Origin: Chryseolinea sp. H1M3-3
Lineage (GTDB): Bacteria; Bacteroidota; Bacteroidia; Cytophagales; Cyclobacteriaceae
DNA: 64,000 nt
Assembly (NCBI RefSeq): GCF_029360725.1
Contig: NZ_JARKMY010000019.1
Location: 62,001-126,000 of the forward strand
Direction: 5' to 3'
The first letter of the stretch is position 1, and each line of letters begins with the position of its first letter. The notes beneath the pieces are model-generated. The model was given only the letters and a program-made list of their open reading frames with translations, was not told where the DNA came from and searched no databases. Shown here in pieces: positions 1 to 9,800 of this stretch. The position numbers were made by a program, and so were the translations under genes.

Positions 1-56
1 GCAATGCGTTCAATGATTTTGCCCATTTTCCCGTAGCCAAGTAAAATTATTTCCAT
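1..56 (-). CDS. dapB: 4-hydroxy-tetrahydrodipicolinate reductase, N-terminal end only
   Basis: Only the first 18 codons lie in the window, and the gene continues past the left edge. They read MEIILLGYGKMGKIIERI, a Rossmann-fold NAD(P)-binding start with the GYGKMG glycine motif typical of Bacteroidota DapB, which reduces the dihydrodipicolinate intermediate of the lysine/diaminopimelate pathway in the cytoplasm. The neighbours support the call: the order parA, parB, DUF5683 protein, dapB on one strand is common in this phylum. Another short Rossmann-fold reductase cannot be excluded from 18 residues. The start is the ATG whose complement lies at 54-56. Confidence 0.7.
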   Translation of the reverse strand, partial: MEIILLGYGKMGKIIERI

Positions 57-201
57 GTTGTTTTGGTTGGGAGGCAAAAATGCATTTTTTACTGATTATT
101 CCGATCGAAATTGTTTAAGATAAGATGGAATTTAAATTCAAGAAGTTGTCGTTGTGTTCGGTCCGCGACGTTAATAACACGGGTATTCTCAGCTGTGACT
201 A

Positions 202-804
202 TCAGAATCGAAATACAAGAGAAAGAGAATTCTGCTGTCCTAACAATTCATCCCGGCTAACGGAAGGTTGAATGGACACTTTTAAGTTGGGATTGACATC
301 GAATTCTTTCAAGTGCGCATCGACATGGGCGTCTACAATCTGTAAAAGATACATTGCACCCATCATGATCACCCAGAAGTCTCTTTCCCTTCTCGCTTTG
401 TCGACAGCCGTACGCAATGTTGCTGTAGTGTATTTGTTGGGGTCGTCCGGATTAAAATCTGCATCGTCTTCCAATCCGTTGTTAAGATTATAAAATAACT
501 GAACCCTATAATCCTTATAAAGATTCTGATAAAAATTAATGGCGTATCCAATCCCGAAAAATCCGCCGTAGACCAGTGGCAACTTCCAGTATTTTTTGTT
601 ATAAACTTGTCCCATGCCAGGTACTACGGCCGCATAAAGCAGAGCCTTCCTTGGATCGTAACGCGACGCATAAGATTTTAAAAGTACGGTATCGGGCCCA
701 CCGGTAATTAAACTGTCGTCGTTGATGACGGTCAAAGAATCCTGCGCCATTATTCTTGCGGAAACCAGTAAGAGGAATATAACAATGGCAAACTGCTTTT
801 TCAT
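202..804 (-). CDS. DUF5683 family protein, probably exported or membrane-anchored
   Basis: This is a 200-residue protein of the DUF5683 family, whose function is not known. Residues 1-20 form a signal peptide ending at MAQ. A conserved block follows with the motif PRKALLYAAVVPGMGQVYNKKYWKLP (residues about 51-76, only partly quoted in the family literature), then a short hydrophobic stretch with GFFGIGYAINFY. Near residues 140-165 there is a second hydrophobic helix (VIMMGAMYLLQIVDAHVDAHL), and an acidic region lies between the two. The gene lies 10 bp downstream of parB on the same strand and upstream of dapB, a usual arrangement in Bacteroidota, so it is probably co-transcribed with parAB. 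The family identity is recognised; any role in envelope or chromosome biology is inference from position only. Confidence 0.75.
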   Translation of the reverse strand: MKKQFAIVIFLLLVSARIMAQDSLTVINDDSLITGGPDTVLLKSYASRYDPRKALLYAAVVPGMGQVYNKKYWKLPLVYGGFFGIGYAINFYQNLYKDYRVQLFYNLNNGLEDDADFNPDDPNKYTTATLRTAVDKARRERDFWVIMMGAMYLLQIVDAHVDAHLKEFDVNPNLKVSIQPSVSRDELLGQQNSLSLVFRF

Positions 805-814
805 GTTCAGAAAA

Positions 815-1747
815 TCAGGAATACATCCTCAAGATGTCAAGAATTCTGTTAAGATCCTCAACTGACAAAAATGGAATTCGAATATCTCCTTTTTTACCAT
901 CGCTTTTTACAACAACCCGAGTGCCAAAATGTGATGAAAGCTTCGACTGTAATTGTGCTAGTTCTTTGGATGCTTGCCCGGAAGTAGTTTCCGGCTCAGA
1001 CTTTGAAGTTGATTTACCCAATGTCAACGATCGTACAAGTTCCTCAACTTTTCGGACGGAAAGTTCTTCTGCCAAGGTACGTTTGAAAATATAAAGTTGC
1101 TGATCGGCATTCTCTACATTAATGATGGCACGTGCATGTCCCATCGATAGTTTATTATCACGTACGGCAATCTGTATGTCGGGAGGGAGCTTTAGCAATC
1201 GTAAGTAGTTGGTAACAGTTGATCTGTTTTTACCAACCCTCTCACCAAGCTCGTCCTGTTTAAGATTACATTCAGACATCAGCCGTTGATAGCTTAAGGC
1301 AATTTCTATAGCGTTGAGATTTTCACGTTGAATGTTTTCTATCAACGCCATTTCGAGCATCTGCTGATCGTTGGCAGCCCTGATGTATGCCGGTATTGTT
1401 TTTAGATCGGCAAGTTTAGATGCTTGAAATCTTCTTTCTCCAGAAATCAACTGATATTGATTCGGAGCTAATTTTCTTACAGTGATTGGTTGTATGATGC
1501 CATGGACGCGAATCGACTCAGCCAACTCCAGCAATGCATCCTGGTCGAAATGTGATCTTGGCTGGAATGGATTTACTTCAATCTCATCGATTGGTATTTC
1601 TGTCATTCCGCTCACTGCAAGGGGTGGGGCAGGAGTTGGTTCAGTTGCTACGCCGGTTGGAATTGCATCCACTTCTAAACGGTCGTCGGTTGAACTGTCG
1701 CTCAATAAAGCGCTCAGTCCTCGTCCTAATGCTTTCTTCTTACTCAT
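815..1747 (-). CDS. parB: Chromosome-partitioning protein ParB
   Basis: ParB is a CTP-dependent DNA clamp that loads at parS sites and works with ParA in chromosome segregation. The 310-residue protein opens with the typical KKALGRGLSALL segment. The ParB/Srx domain (about residues 48-140) holds NPFQPR and the nucleotide-binding GERRFQA motif near residue 103. The central helix-turn-helix domain (about 150-215) includes DELGERVGKNRSTVTNYLRL. The C-terminal dimerisation domain ends at the stop. Between the central and C-terminal parts is a Ser/Thr/Glu-rich linker. Length and domain order are normal. The start overlaps the parA stop by 4 bp (1744-1747), which indicates translational coupling. 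The chromosomal gene type is supported by the housekeeping neighbours. Confidence 0.96.
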   Translation of the reverse strand: MSKKKALGRGLSALLSDSSTDDRLEVDAIPTGVATEPTPAPPLAVSGMTEIPIDEIEVNPFQPRSHFDQDALLELAESIRVHGIIQPITVRKLAPNQYQLISGERRFQASKLADLKTIPAYIRAANDQQMLEMALIENIQRENLNAIEIALSYQRLMSECNLKQDELGERVGKNRSTVTNYLRLLKLPPDIQIAVRDNKLSMGHARAIINVENADQQLYIFKRTLAEELSVRKVEELVRSLTLGKSTSKSEPETTSGQASKELAQLQSKLSSHFGTRVVVKSDGKKGDIRIPFLSVEDLNRILDILRMYS

Positions 1748-2517
1748 TTTGATATTCCGTTTTTAGCCAAAACTTCGTGCGCCAAATTCAAGTAGCTGAT
1801 AGCCCCTTTGCTTTCAGCGTCATGGACAATTACTGGTAATCCAAAACTTGGCGCTTCACTTAGCTTTACATTTCTCGGGATAATAGTTTTGAACGTCATT
1901 TTTGCGAAATGCGTTCTAACCTCTTCAACCACCTGATTACCTAAGCTAGTGCGTGAATCATACAACGTCAGGAGTATGCCTTCTATTTCGAGCTTTGGGT
2001 TCAATCGTGTTTGAATAATTTTTATCGTGTTTAATAATTTTCCTAAACCCTCTAACGCAAAATATTCGCATTGCACAGGAATGATAACTGCGTCGGCTGC
2101 CGTGAGGGCATTGATAGTTATCAAGCCTAAAGAAGGAGAACAATCTATGATGATAAAATCGTAATCGTTTCTAATTTTGTTTAAGGCCTCACGCATTTTC
2201 TCTTCCCGGCGGTCAATGCTTACCATCTCCACTTCTGCGCCGACCAAATCTATATGAGAAGGTAATACGTTCAAGTACTTCAGCTCCGTGTTTACAATGG
2301 CATCGGTAGGTGATACATCGTCGACCATGCATTCATAAATTCCTTGCTCAATTTCTTTTGGATTCAAACCTAAACCTGAAGTAGAGTTCGCTTGTGGATC
2401 CGCATCCACGATAAGAGTTTTACATTCAAGTACCGCTAAACTGGCGGCCAAATTTATCGCTGTCGTTGTCTTTCCAACACCGCCCTTTTGATTTGCTATC
2501 GCAATAATCTTTCCCAT
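1744..2517 (-). CDS. parA: Chromosome-partitioning ATPase ParA (Soj type)
   Basis: This is a 257-residue ParA/MinD-family ATPase, the nucleoid-binding partner of ParB. The deviant Walker A motif KGGVGKTTT is at about residues 11-19, with the signature lysine typical of the family. The Walker A' region DADPQANST and the Walker B-like IIDCSPSLGL are also visible. There is no N-terminal DNA-binding extension, so it is a short chromosomal Soj-type protein, not a plasmid P1-type one. It is the first gene of the parA-parB-DUF5683 unit. A TAnnTTTG box, a terminator for the upstream yidC transcript and two ParB-type half sites lie in the 120 bp before it (listed separately). Confidence 0.96.
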   Translation of the reverse strand: MGKIIAIANQKGGVGKTTTAINLAASLAVLECKTLIVDADPQANSTSGLGLNPKEIEQGIYECMVDDVSPTDAIVNTELKYLNVLPSHIDLVGAEVEMVSIDRREEKMREALNKIRNDYDFIIIDCSPSLGLITINALTAADAVIIPVQCEYFALEGLGKLLNTIKIIQTRLNPKLEIEGILLTLYDSRTSLGNQVVEEVRTHFAKMTFKTIIPRNVKLSEAPSFGLPVIVHDAESKGAISYLNLAHEVLAKNGISK

Positions 2518-2537
2518 TCCTTCGCTGTGAGGTTATT

Positions 2538-2573
2538 AAAAAATAAAAAAAGCCCGGCCTTTTTAAACCGGGC
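2538..2573 (-). terminator. Rho-independent terminator between yidC and parA
   Basis: On the minus strand the arms GCCCGG (2573-2568) and CCGGGC (2557-2552) pair around a 10-nt loop. They are followed by a T-rich run with one A inside it. This would end transcripts coming from yidC, which stops 170 bp upstream. The parA promoter box directly abuts it, so a transcript starting there would begin inside the hairpin and lack one arm. Confidence 0.7.
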
Positions 2574-2575
2574 AG

Positions 2576-2583
2576 CAAATATA
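2576..2583 (-). promoter_or_regulatory. Candidate -7 box of the parA promoter
   Basis: Read on the minus strand this is TATATTTG, a perfect match to the Bacteroidota -7 consensus TAnnTTTG. It lies about 60 bp upstream of the parA start. No TTTG -33 box stands at the usual spacing; that position is occupied by the direct repeat at 2602-2620. Promoter activity is inferred. Confidence 0.45.
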
Positions 2584-2601
2584 TGCTAATTCCTAAGCCA
2601 T

Positions 2602-2620
2602 CGTGGAACAGCGTGGAACA
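2602..2620. promoter_or_regulatory. Two direct CGTGGAACA half sites, possible ParB-binding site
   Basis: CGTGGAACA occurs at 2602-2610 and again at 2612-2620, separated by one base. Each copy equals half of the palindrome TGTTCCACGTGGAACA, which resembles the canonical parS site TGTTTCACGTGAAACA. The arrangement is direct, not inverted, and sits where the parA -33 box should be. An autoregulatory site for ParB or a degenerate parS is inferred. Confidence 0.4.
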
Positions 2621-2622
2621 GG

Positions 2623-2631
2623 TTATCCACA
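2623..2631 (+). promoter_or_regulatory. Perfect DnaA-box match TTATCCACA
   Basis: TTATCCACA is identical to the strong DnaA-binding box defined in E. coli. It starts 2 bp after the ParB-type half sites. It is followed at 2635-2655 by an inverted repeat (GGTGCA, 9-nt spacer, TGCACC). A single box does not make an origin, so this may be chance or a DnaA-responsive control of parAB. Confidence 0.35.
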
Positions 2632-2742
2632 ATCGGTGCACAAGTTTTTTGCACCAACTTTAAGCAATTCTAGGTGAGCGGTTGAATCTTAAACCGTTAG
2701 CTCTCTTCCGGTAAATCCAATCTTTTCTGGAATAGATGCTGT

Positions 2743-4569
2743 TTATTTTTTTCGCTTCTTTCTTTCTTCTTCCGATTTCCGCCTCGTCTCTTCGCTCGCT
2801 TTCATTGCCTCTTCAAGTTTGCTCATGAACTTGGACTTCTTGCCTCCAGTAGCGGCGTTCTTCTTTTTATTCTCTTCCATGATAGCCCTGATCTTGTCTT
2901 CATCAACGAATCGTTTGATGATAGCTTGCTGGCCAAAGGTTACTACAGTAGAAATGAAATAATAAAAGGTCAACCCGGATGGAAATGAATTAAGCACGAA
3001 TAAGAAAATGATCGGCATTAAGTAAGACATAGTTTTCATCGGACCTTGCACAGATGAAATCTGATTGTTCTGCCAAGTGTAAAGTAATGTAGCTGCAGTC
3101 ATTAATAATGTAAAAATACTGATGTGACTGCTCGTTGTGAATGGCAGGGTGAATGGAAGCCGGATCAATGAATCGTATGTTGATAGGTCCTCAGCCCACA
3201 AAAACGGTTGTTGCCTCAACTCAATGCTGGCAGGGAATAGATAAAACATAGCAAAGAGAATGGGCATCTGCAGTAATACAGGTATACAACCGCTGATTGG
3301 ATTTACACCAACCTGCTGGTACAATTTCATTTGCTCTTGCTGGACCTTCGTCATGTCCTCACCAACGCGTTCCTTAATTTCATCCAACTCAGGTTTCAGC
3401 ACTTTCATTTTAGCCATACTTAAGAATGACTTATATGATAACGGGAAGAGTACAAGCTTCAGGAGAATGACCAGTATGATGATGATTACGCCATAATTAG
3501 AAATAAACTTTGTCAGAAAATGAAAGACAGGGAAAATCACAAACTTGTTGATCCAGTAAACAGGAGGCCAGCCGAGGTATACGTTCTTTGCGAATTTTTC
3601 AGCTACATCTCCAATCGTTTGATAATCGTTTGGACCAAAATAGAATTTGAAGTCAGCGTTATTCTCTTTAATATTTTTAAGCGGAATGAAGAGCTTAGCA
3701 TTCGCTCGTTTTACAACAGATGTATCACTTTCATTCACTGCTGTTTCAATCTCGCCACCCGAAAAATTTTGCTTGGCGATGATAGCTGACAAGAAGAATT
3801 TTTCTTTGATGGTGATCCACTGAAGAGGAGTGCCAAAAATCTCTGTTTCCGTATCGGTAGAAGTCTCACTTAATTCGTCGAAGCCATCAGCTTCTGAGTA
3901 ATATGTAATTGTTGAATGGGTTCTAGTATCGGCCAGGTCTTTTTCAATAGGCTTCAAAATATTTGCCCATTGGAAAGACAGGTAATCTCCACCTAAATTA
4001 TCACTGAAGCCTTTACTCCTTAACTGATAAACAATTTCATATCCCTTGGCGGGCAATTTATACACGTGTGAAATCGTCGAGCCATTAGCGAGGGAAATAG
4101 AGAACTGGATCTGTGTAGTGTCCCCGACTTTTTGTTGATCTACCTGATAATACAACTGGTATAAGTCAATATCTTTTCCCTGATATTTACCGACCATGTT
4201 AAACTCATTATTGGTTGGCGTAATGAGTCTCAGTGGTTGCTGATAATATGTTTTATACTTTTTCAACTCCACTTCGCGAAGAATTCCACCTTTGTTACTG
4301 AATGTCAATTTTAGATCTTCATTTTCAACCACCAAAGGGGATTCCTGCCCTTTCATAGTTGCTGAAAGATCTCCATACGTTGCAGCGAGTACACTGTCGT
4401 TAGGAATTGTAGTCTGTTGATCTTTCCGGGTTGAATCTTGAGCCCCCATTTCCGAAGGCACTGAAGATCGCTGTGGCGTAGGTGGTGGAGGCACCGGTGA
4501 AAACCAATAAAAATACGCCATTAATAGTGCTGCGATGAGTGTGAGTCCGATAGCTGAGTTCCTGTCCAT
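2743..4569 (-). CDS. yidC: Membrane protein insertase YidC
   Basis: YidC inserts and folds inner-membrane proteins, alone or with the Sec translocon. The 608-residue length is normal for Bacteroidota. Residues about 1-25 form the N-terminal membrane helix (GLTLIAALLMAYFYWF), followed by a proline-rich linker. The large periplasmic beta-sandwich domain spans about 80-345. The conserved insertase core runs from about 360 to 570 and contains NYGVIIIILVILLKLVLFPL, the cytoplasmic loop rich in charged residues (KPELDEIKERVGEDM), QVGVNPISGCIPVLLQMP and the last helices. The tail after residue 575 is very rich in Lys/Glu/Arg, as expected for ribosome contact. It lies downstream of pyrG on the same strand with a 273-bp gap in which I see no gene. 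Confidence 0.96.
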   Translation of the reverse strand: MDRNSAIGLTLIAALLMAYFYWFSPVPPPPTPQRSSVPSEMGAQDSTRKDQQTTIPNDSVLAATYGDLSATMKGQESPLVVENEDLKLTFSNKGGILREVELKKYKTYYQQPLRLITPTNNEFNMVGKYQGKDIDLYQLYYQVDQQKVGDTTQIQFSISLANGSTISHVYKLPAKGYEIVYQLRSKGFSDNLGGDYLSFQWANILKPIEKDLADTRTHSTITYYSEADGFDELSETSTDTETEIFGTPLQWITIKEKFFLSAIIAKQNFSGGEIETAVNESDTSVVKRANAKLFIPLKNIKENNADFKFYFGPNDYQTIGDVAEKFAKNVYLGWPPVYWINKFVIFPVFHFLTKFISNYGVIIIILVILLKLVLFPLSYKSFLSMAKMKVLKPELDEIKERVGEDMTKVQQEQMKLYQQVGVNPISGCIPVLLQMPILFAMFYLFPASIELRQQPFLWAEDLSTYDSLIRLPFTLPFTTSSHISIFTLLMTAATLLYTWQNNQISSVQGPMKTMSYLMPIIFLFVLNSFPSGLTFYYFISTVVTFGQQAIIKRFVDEDKIRAIMEENKKKNAATGGKKSKFMSKLEEAMKASEETRRKSEEERKKRKK

Positions 4570-4842
4570 TTTTTTTGTTTGAGGGCTTTAGGGCTTGAGT
4601 TTTAAATTTCAGCCTCGCCTTCTATCTTGTTGAAATTTGTTCATTTACAAATGTCCCCAACCAGGGACAATGCGGAGATTCCGAGCACAATATTATTTCC
4701 TTGCGGCCGTCCGAGAAAATCCATTTTTATTAATTATTCTTTTACGCCAATTTTTCAATTGAACAAATAAGTAGGAGTAATGCTGCAATGATTACAAGGA
4801 CTGACAAGATTAACACTCGCAGGCCATCTAACCATCAGAAAA

Positions 4843-6462
4843 TCAAACCCTGACCTTCTTCCTCTCCAATGCCGCCTCTACAAATTTCACAAATAGTGGA
4901 TGAGGATTCAGGACCGTACTTTTCAGTTCAGGGTGGTATTGCACACCAACAAACCAGGGATGATCCTTAAGTTCAACCACTTCAACCAGATTTGTCCCGG
5001 GGTTTGTGCCCACCGCCTTAAGACCTGCATGTTCAATTTGTTCCAGGTACTTATTATTAAATTCATAACGGTGTCGATGTCGTTCATGAATTGTCGTTTC
5101 TCCATAGGCCGCGAAAGCCTTACTTCCTTTTTTAAGTTTGCAATCATACGATCCAAGTCGCATGGTGCCCCCTTTATTGACAACCTTTTTCTGTTCCTCC
5201 ATCATGTCAATGACAGGATTCGCCGTCTTTGGATTCAGTTCCGTAGAGCTTGCTTCTAGTCCCAAGACATTACGGGCAAACTCAACGACTGCACACTGCA
5301 TGCCCAGGCAAATCCCAAAGAATGGAATCTTATTTTCGCGAACGTACCGAATGGTTTGGATTTTTCCTTCAAGTCCACGTTCCCCGAAACCCGGCGCCAC
5401 CAACACCCCATCCAGATTGTTCAACATAGAATCGACCACTTCCGGATTTACATCTTCTGAGGAAATCCACCGCACATTCACCTTACAATCATTTTCGGCA
5501 CCCGCATGAACAAATGCTTCTGCTATTGATTTGTATGCATCTGGTAATGAGACATATTTACCTACAAGTCCGATGGTAACTTCATTGACTGGGTTCTTCA
5601 GTTTTCCAAGAAAGTTTTTCCAATCATCGAGCATGGGTTCTTCCTTGGCTGGTACTTTCAACTTTGCCAATACACGCTCATCCAGTTTTTCTTTACGCAT
5701 TAAAATCGGCACATCATAAATGGTTTCCGCATCCATGGCTTCGATCACAGAGTTGATATGCACATTACAAAATAAGGCAAGCTTCTTACGGATATCGTGC
5801 GGGAGCGGCATTTCTGTCCGACAAACTAAAATATCCGGCTGGACTCCAGCTTCTAATAAATCTTTAACTGAATGCTGTGTGGGCTTGGTTTTCAGTTCTT
5901 TAGCTGCCTTTAGATAAGGTATCAGTGTAAGATGAATGACAATGACATTGTGAGGTGGGAGATCCCACTTTACCTGGCGCACAGCTTCAATAAAAGGCAA
6001 GGACTCTATGTCGCCGACACAACCTCCAATCTCCGTAATCACAAAATCATACTCTCCGGTTTCCCCTAACATGAACAGATTTCGTTTTATTTCATCTGTT
6101 ATATGAGGTATTACCTGCACTGTTTTTCCTAGATATTCGCCCTTTCTTTCTTTGGTGATAACATTGTTGTAGATCCGCCCAGTGGTAACATTATTTGCCT
6201 GGGAAGTCCGGATGTTCAGAAAACGCTCGTAATGACCAAGATCTAAATCCGTTTCGGCGCCATCATCAGTTACATAGCACTCGCCATGTTCATAAGGATT
6301 GAGCGTCCCTGGATCGATGTTAAGATAAGGATCAAATTTCTGGATGGTTACTTTAAATCCCCGGGCTTGGAGCAATTGAGCCAGTGAGGCCGCAATAATT
6401 CCCTTACCAAGAGAAGAAGTTACACCGCCGGTTACAAAAATATATTTCGCAGTTAATGACAT
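4843..6462 (-). CDS. pyrG: CTP synthase
   Basis: This enzyme makes CTP from UTP, ATP and glutamine in the cytoplasm. The 539-residue protein has the usual two domains. The N-terminal amidoligase domain (about 1-270) starts with the [11 protein letters not shown]-loop at residue 12 and contains [14 protein letters not shown]. The C-terminal class I glutamine amidotransferase domain (about 295-535) carries the nucleophile Cys385 in FFGICLGMQ and the His510/Glu512 pair in QYHPE. All catalytic residues expected for the family are present. The start is set by the conserved [13 protein letters not shown] opening. A good TAnnTTTG box lies 31 bp upstream on the minus strand (listed separately). The gene precedes yidC. 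Confidence 0.97.
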   Translation of the reverse strand: MSLTAKYIFVTGGVTSSLGKGIIAASLAQLLQARGFKVTIQKFDPYLNIDPGTLNPYEHGECYVTDDGAETDLDLGHYERFLNIRTSQANNVTTGRIYNNVITKERKGEYLGKTVQVIPHITDEIKRNLFMLGETGEYDFVITEIGGCVGDIESLPFIEAVRQVKWDLPPHNVIVIHLTLIPYLKAAKELKTKPTQHSVKDLLEAGVQPDILVCRTEMPLPHDIRKKLALFCNVHINSVIEAMDAETIYDVPILMRKEKLDERVLAKLKVPAKEEPMLDDWKNFLGKLKNPVNEVTIGLVGKYVSLPDAYKSIAEAFVHAGAENDCKVNVRWISSEDVNPEVVDSMLNNLDGVLVAPGFGERGLEGKIQTIRYVRENKIPFFGICLGMQCAVVEFARNVLGLEASSTELNPKTANPVIDMMEEQKKVVNKGGTMRLGSYDCKLKKGSKAFAAYGETTIHERHRHRYEFNNKYLEQIEHAGLKAVGTNPGTNLVEVVELKDHPWFVGVQYHPELKSTVLNPHPLFVKFVEAALERKKVRV

Positions 6463-6492
6463 ATAAAGCCTAGCCTAAGATAAAATCGGGGG

Positions 6493-6500
6493 CAAAGGTA
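6493..6500 (-). promoter_or_regulatory. Candidate -7 box of the pyrG promoter
   Basis: The minus strand reads TACCTTTG, a full match to TAnnTTTG, 31 bp before the pyrG start codon. The -33 position has only a weak TTC-type match. Immediately upstream, 6513-6541 forms an imperfect palindrome (AAAGTTT, c, GAAGT, 4-nt loop, ACTTC, AAACTTT), which could be an operator. Confidence 0.4.
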
Positions 6501-6813
6501 AAGTTTAAAGTGAAAGTTTCGAAGTCAGCACTTCAAACTTTGGATTCTAAAATTTATAGTTAAAAAGTGTTGCATCTTTTCCCCAAAAATGCTTAGAGGA
6601 AACGAGTGATCGCGATATTTTTTTTATTCACTCGCAGTTCACCGCCTATCCCGACCTTACATCTGAAAAACCGCTCTCCGCCCTCAATCCGAGGGTTACT
6701 AAAAAAATTGGGTAGGAATTTAAAACAGGATGACAAGCGCTATGTGCTATTCCGACTGTCTGTATTTGGCTTTATGGTAGTTGGAAATTTTTGGTGATCA
6801 AATGTGAGAGCGA

Positions 6814-9800
6814 ATGTGTCTATTGTTACGTTTTAAGTTTCTTTCGGTTATATCAATCATCATTGGGCTAAGCATTTTCCAACAAAAAACGCTGGCTCAA
6901 GGATGTAATGGAGCAGATGGTACAGGTATTTTTACCGGTTCCATTGCCAACCGAGATAATGGTACGCTCTGTGCGAATAATCCGGTTCAGCCTGGTATCA
7001 TGGAAATCGACATCGCCAATGTCGACGAAAGTGGGACAGTGGAGTTTGAAATTAACTGGGATGATGGATCCGCTCCCGAACTTGTTGTAGGTATTAAAAT
7101 CGGCCCAAACAGATATTTTGCATCGGCCATTCATCTATTTCCCCCGAACGGTGGTCAGGTAAAATGCGAATACCGTCCTGACGTAAGACTTGTGTTCAAT
7201 GGTTCGGTCTGCGCAGCCACCTTGGGAGTTCCACCCCGCTTTGTTCGTTGGAATACAGATGATCAGCAGACTGGGGATCTATCATTACTTGAAACAATTA
7301 CAAATGTAAACGAGTACCTGGTATGTGCCGGTGTTGAAACGAATGTCACCTTCACAGACCGTTCTGATCTGAACTGCGTTCCTCCCGATCTAATTCTTGG
7401 ACCCAACGACAGAAGACGCTGGAGACAATTCGTGTACGGCACGACAAATACCATTACAGGTACCGTTAGGATTGGCGGATTCCCGACAGCTTTTCCTTCC
7501 AATGGCGCCGTATCCATTTCAACAGAGCCGATTACAAATTCCGGCTTCCCCACGGCAACAACCGAAATTATTACTATACCCTCCACCGCCCAGGTTGGGG
7601 ATGTCTTTGAAATTACGATGAACTACTGGAACACGTGTAACGCATACCCTGCACGTCCCCCGGTTACCGAAAGAGCCCGCATCCGCGTGGTGGCACAGCC
7701 GCCTGCGCCGGGTGGCCTCAATGAAACAGTTTGTAATGGTACCACACCTTCGCGATTTGACCTTACGGGTGTGCCTCCGGGAAATATCGTAAACTGGTAC
7801 AGAAATGTTCCGGGAAGTCCAGATGCGCCGGGAACGCTGATTACTTCTGGAACAAACACGTTCTTGAATTTTACTTCTGCCAATGTTCCTGGTTATGTTA
7901 ACAACACGACCGCAGGTGTGTATTCAGTTTGGGCAAGTTACGTCCCCAATGTAGCTAACGCGTTGAATTGTGAGAGTCCGAAAATACAACTTACCCGGAT
8001 TATCAGAAGTGCTATTACGGTTCCGAATCCAACGACGGCGCCACCCGCACAAATCTGTAACAATAGCAGTTTCAACATCGTATTGCCAAATCCCGCTACT
8101 GAAACCGTTGGCGGCGCCACGCAATACATTTTTAATGGAGCTTCGGGTGTTACAGTCGGTTCGTCCAATGCTAATTCAGCTACGTATAACGTGGCCGTTG
8201 CATTTGCGCCGGGCCAACTTTTTGTGGATCGGACCATTTCAGTAACAAGGCAATATACTTCTGCGCCAAATTGCGCAGCGACAAGGACTTTTGATGTTCG
8301 AATTTATAATGAGACCGTGGCCGGCACTCCGAGTAATTTCCCGGATGTCTGCGAGGGAACCAGTGTAGGACCTATTACACTTTCTGGTCATATCGGTACG
8401 ATTGTAGAATGGCAGGTAGAATTAAACGGTGGAGGATTTGTAACCTACACCGGGCCGGCTTCTGGCAATTCGATAACGCCAGGTATTTTAAGCGATGGCA
8501 TTTACCGGTTCAGGGCTGTGGTAGACAACGGGCCTTGTAATACGGTGACCAGTGGAATTGAAACTGTTACCGTAACTGATAATCCGACACCTCCAACAGC
8601 TGGAACTGATCAAGCGATTTGCGGTGTGTTGGTGTCTGCTGCACAGAATGCAACATCGGGAGCCGGCACAGGAACGTGGTCTTATTTAAGCAGTGTGCCT
8701 GCTGGAAGACCTGCTCCGACGTTTACGGCCAATGCTGCGAACACTACATTTTCGATAGCAAACACTTCCCTTGCCGGCGCATATACTATGAGATGGTCGG
8801 TCATTATCGGAGCTTGTACATTTGAAGACGATGTAGTTATCGACTTTGGCGCTAACCCGGCAGCAGTTCCACCGATGACCGTCAATCAATGCGGGGAAAC
8901 AACTAATCTTACAGCTCCGACACCGACTGTCGGCACAGGCGTCTGGACCATCATCAGTGGCCCTGGTGGATGTATAACCGGAAGCTGTCCACAAATAAGT
9001 ATTGCAGATGTTAACAATCCGACTTCGGCAGTATCCCTAAATTCACCATTTACTTATGGGTCATATATATTAGAGTGGCGTGTGACTAGTGGTACTTGTC
9101 CTTCTGAGGCAGGTAATGCTACTGTAACGTTCTATCAAACGCCCACTGCCGCATCGGCAGATGTTACAGGTATTTGTTTAGATCCTACAACGACTGCCAT
9201 ACCATTAACGGGGACCATAGGCGGCGGTGCAACGAGTGGCACATGGGTAAATGTAGATGGCAATGGTTCTATTGGATCGATAACCGTTGTCGGAAATACG
9301 GTCAGTGCTGTTTATAATGCAAACGCGGCTGACTATACAGCTGGTACATCAATAAAAGTAAAACTTCAGGGAATTCCGGCAGGCGCCAGTACCTGTGCCG
9401 TTGCGGAAGATGAAATTACGATTTTTGTAGACAGAGTACCGATCGCAGATGCCGGTACCCCTACGGTAAATGTTTGCGAAAGCTTTTACCAGCTGACTGC
9501 CCAGGACCCTCCGCCATTTGGCGCTACAGGTTTGTGGACAGGAACAGCCGGACTAACATTTGATGACCCTACCGATCCGCAGACTACGGTAAGAAACTTG
9601 CCTGCACCCGGTAACTCCGCCACTGTGCGATGGACCTTGACCAGTGCTGGTGGAAATTCCTGTACAGCTTTTGACGAAGTGGTGATAAATAGAATCAGTG
9701 CTCCGGCATCAACAGATATTAGCCCCGTTATTTGTGAAGTTCCACCTGCTGGTGGCGCATTGACCACACAAGTGTTACTGACTTCTTACGAAAGCACGGT

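Noticed and set aside
6606-6797. A 63-codon frame between pyrG and the giant surface-protein gene
   Set aside because: It has no recognisable domain, low-complexity start and poor codon use, and lies in the leader region of the next gene. It is probably chance.
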